Origin: Kappaphycus alvarezii
Lineage: Eukaryota > Rhodophyta > Florideophyceae > Gigartinales > Solieriaceae
Direction of reading: 5' to 3'
DNA: 64,000 bases
Assembly: GCA_002205965.3 (NCBI GenBank)
Contig: NADL03000685.1
Location: forward strand, 186,001-250,000
Below the pieces are notes generated by a model, which worked only from the letters and a program-made list of their open reading frames with translations, searched no databases and was not told where the DNA came from. The position numbers and the translations under genes were made by a program. Shown here piece by piece: positions 62,993-64,000 of the stretch (position 1 is its first letter; each line of letters starts with the position of its first letter).

Positions 62993-63538
62993 ATGCCGCT
63001 GAGTCACTATCCAAATGGTCTTCATTCTTTGCAGGCAGCACCAGCCCTCCCTTCTGGGAGCCCTCTCTGGGTCATCAACAAAGCTCGCTGTTCTGTCTCG
63101 GCGTACCGGCCCCCAAGCTGTCTCTTTGGCCTCAATTTGTATGTGAAGCTCTGCAACGTCCCCCGTTTCTGTCTGACTTTCAAATACTTCTGTTATGAAT
63201 ATGCGGTGATCCGATTTCCATGCTACTCATTGCAGTTGTGGATCTACAATGAGGGACTTTGGCCAGATTTGATCAAATATGATCCGATCTGTAACCAAAT
63301 GCAGCCTATCCATCAACAGAAAGCGACAGAATATATGGACCGTCTAACGAACTCTTGTCACGCGACCGACTTATCTGTGGATCTCTGTCATGAGTTTAGA
63401 GGGCCCTTTTTAGGGCACCAATTCCAGGTCAGTGCCATTGTTGGAGCGTCACGTGAATTCAATGCAATAACAGTGGATCTAGAGTTGGTCGTATTTCTTC
63501 AGGAGAGCGTCCCTCCAATAGAAGTACGGGGTATTTGA
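62993..63538 (+). CDS. ORF A, copy A3, intact 181 residues
   Basis: MPLSHYPNGLHSLQAAPALP to SVPPIEVRGI, the same length as A2. About ten residue differences (for example YMDRLTNS for YIDRLTNS, and CHEFRGP for CHDCRVP), with no stop or indel. The upstream leader is conserved with A2. Family description under 42,192. Confidence 0.6.
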   Translation: MPLSHYPNGLHSLQAAPALPSGSPLWVINKARCSVSAYRPPSCLFGLNLYVKLCNVPRFCLTFKYFCYEYAVIRFPCYSLQLWIYNEGLWPDLIKYDPICNQMQPIHQQKATEYMDRLTNSCHATDLSVDLCHEFRGPFLGHQFQVSAIVGASREFNAITVDLELVVFLQESVPPIEVRGI

Positions 63539-64000
63539 AATCGACAGGTCACCAGAGAATGAAGAAGATGTAGAAGTCCTAGGTTATGACGAGCTGGGCT
63601 CTTGATTGGGAATCGCACGTTCATGTAGTTGATGAATATGAAGGCGAGGACATTTCCATCTTGGTTATGCGTTTCGGTGCAGAGTGTTCTATCTTTGATG
63701 GTTCCCAGTTTGTTTAAGGATGCAAATCTTCCAGCTTTTCGATGAGACCTGTAGTTTCGAAGGACGATCAGTTGGATGCCTAAACTGGAGCACACAGTCT
63801 GGATATTAGTTTGCGGCTAAGGGCAGCTGTGGAGATGTTGAAATGCATTAGCTTTTACGCATATAAAGGATGATCCATTTATATGAGAGAACTGGAGCAA
63901 TTAAAATATCTTAAATCATTTCTCTGAAGCGCGACAAATCCAAAACTAAACGAAAGTAATCACTCCTTCAATGGGCTCCCCTCTACTTCCTGGTGGTAAA
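63539..64000. repeat. 3' flank of ORF A (A3), to window end
   Basis: Aligned with 42,738-43,210. The window stops just before the position of the mini-element present in A1 and A2. No gene. Confidence 0.6.

Overview
This is nuclear eukaryotic DNA that is almost entirely transposon-derived. I found no intact host housekeeping gene, tRNA, rRNA or CRISPR array. Ty3/gypsy chromoviruses with an initiator-Met primer site and a C-terminal chromodomain, together with non-LTR retrotransposons carrying restriction-like endonucleases (RLE), suggest a fungus, perhaps an early-diverging one. That placement is inference. Most coding regions are broken by stops and frameshifts.

Layout: (1) 0.47-4.6 kb is a very old Ty3/gypsy relic (gag, RT, RNase H, integrase), followed by an unrecognised coding-like relic to 6.7 kb. 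(2) 6.7-13.6 kb is AT-rich with no recognisable gene. (3) 13.6-17.3 kb holds an RLE relic, a reverse-oriented LTR with its chromodomain end, a 25-bp minisatellite and another RLE tail. (4) 17,328-23,532 is a nearly complete chromovirus with TG..CA termini and a 5-bp target duplication. (5) 23.5-28.9 kb (unit A1), 35.3-43.3 kb (A2) and 57.6-64.0 kb (A3) are copies of one composite: reverse-strand RLE relic, a 1.5-1.6 kb LTR-like unit with an acidic ORF, two unidentified relic segments, then ORF A. (6) 30.3-33.2 kb (B1) and 50.7-56.8 kb (B2) are copies of a second composite carrying ORF B, a diverged relative of ORF A. B plus A forms a duplicated block of about 13 kb (30.3-43.3 and 50.7-64.0). 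Between the two blocks lie another RLE relic and a reverse-oriented chromovirus (45,336-50,393). B2 is split by a 3-kb non-LTR element (50,843-53,863).

The most unusual signal is a dispersed element of only about 40-57 bp, with roughly 20 copies. Its core is a GGGAAAGGTTTGGGTG-type head plus a GGAAGATAT-type tail. Because the large blocks are duplicated, several copies can be compared with an empty site in the sister block. In those cases the insert is flanked by a 10-bp direct repeat of the target. This looks like an undescribed miniature mobile element. Second in interest is the ORF A/ORF B protein family: five copies in two diverged subfamilies, largely kept open while everything around them decays. 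I recognise no known domain in it.
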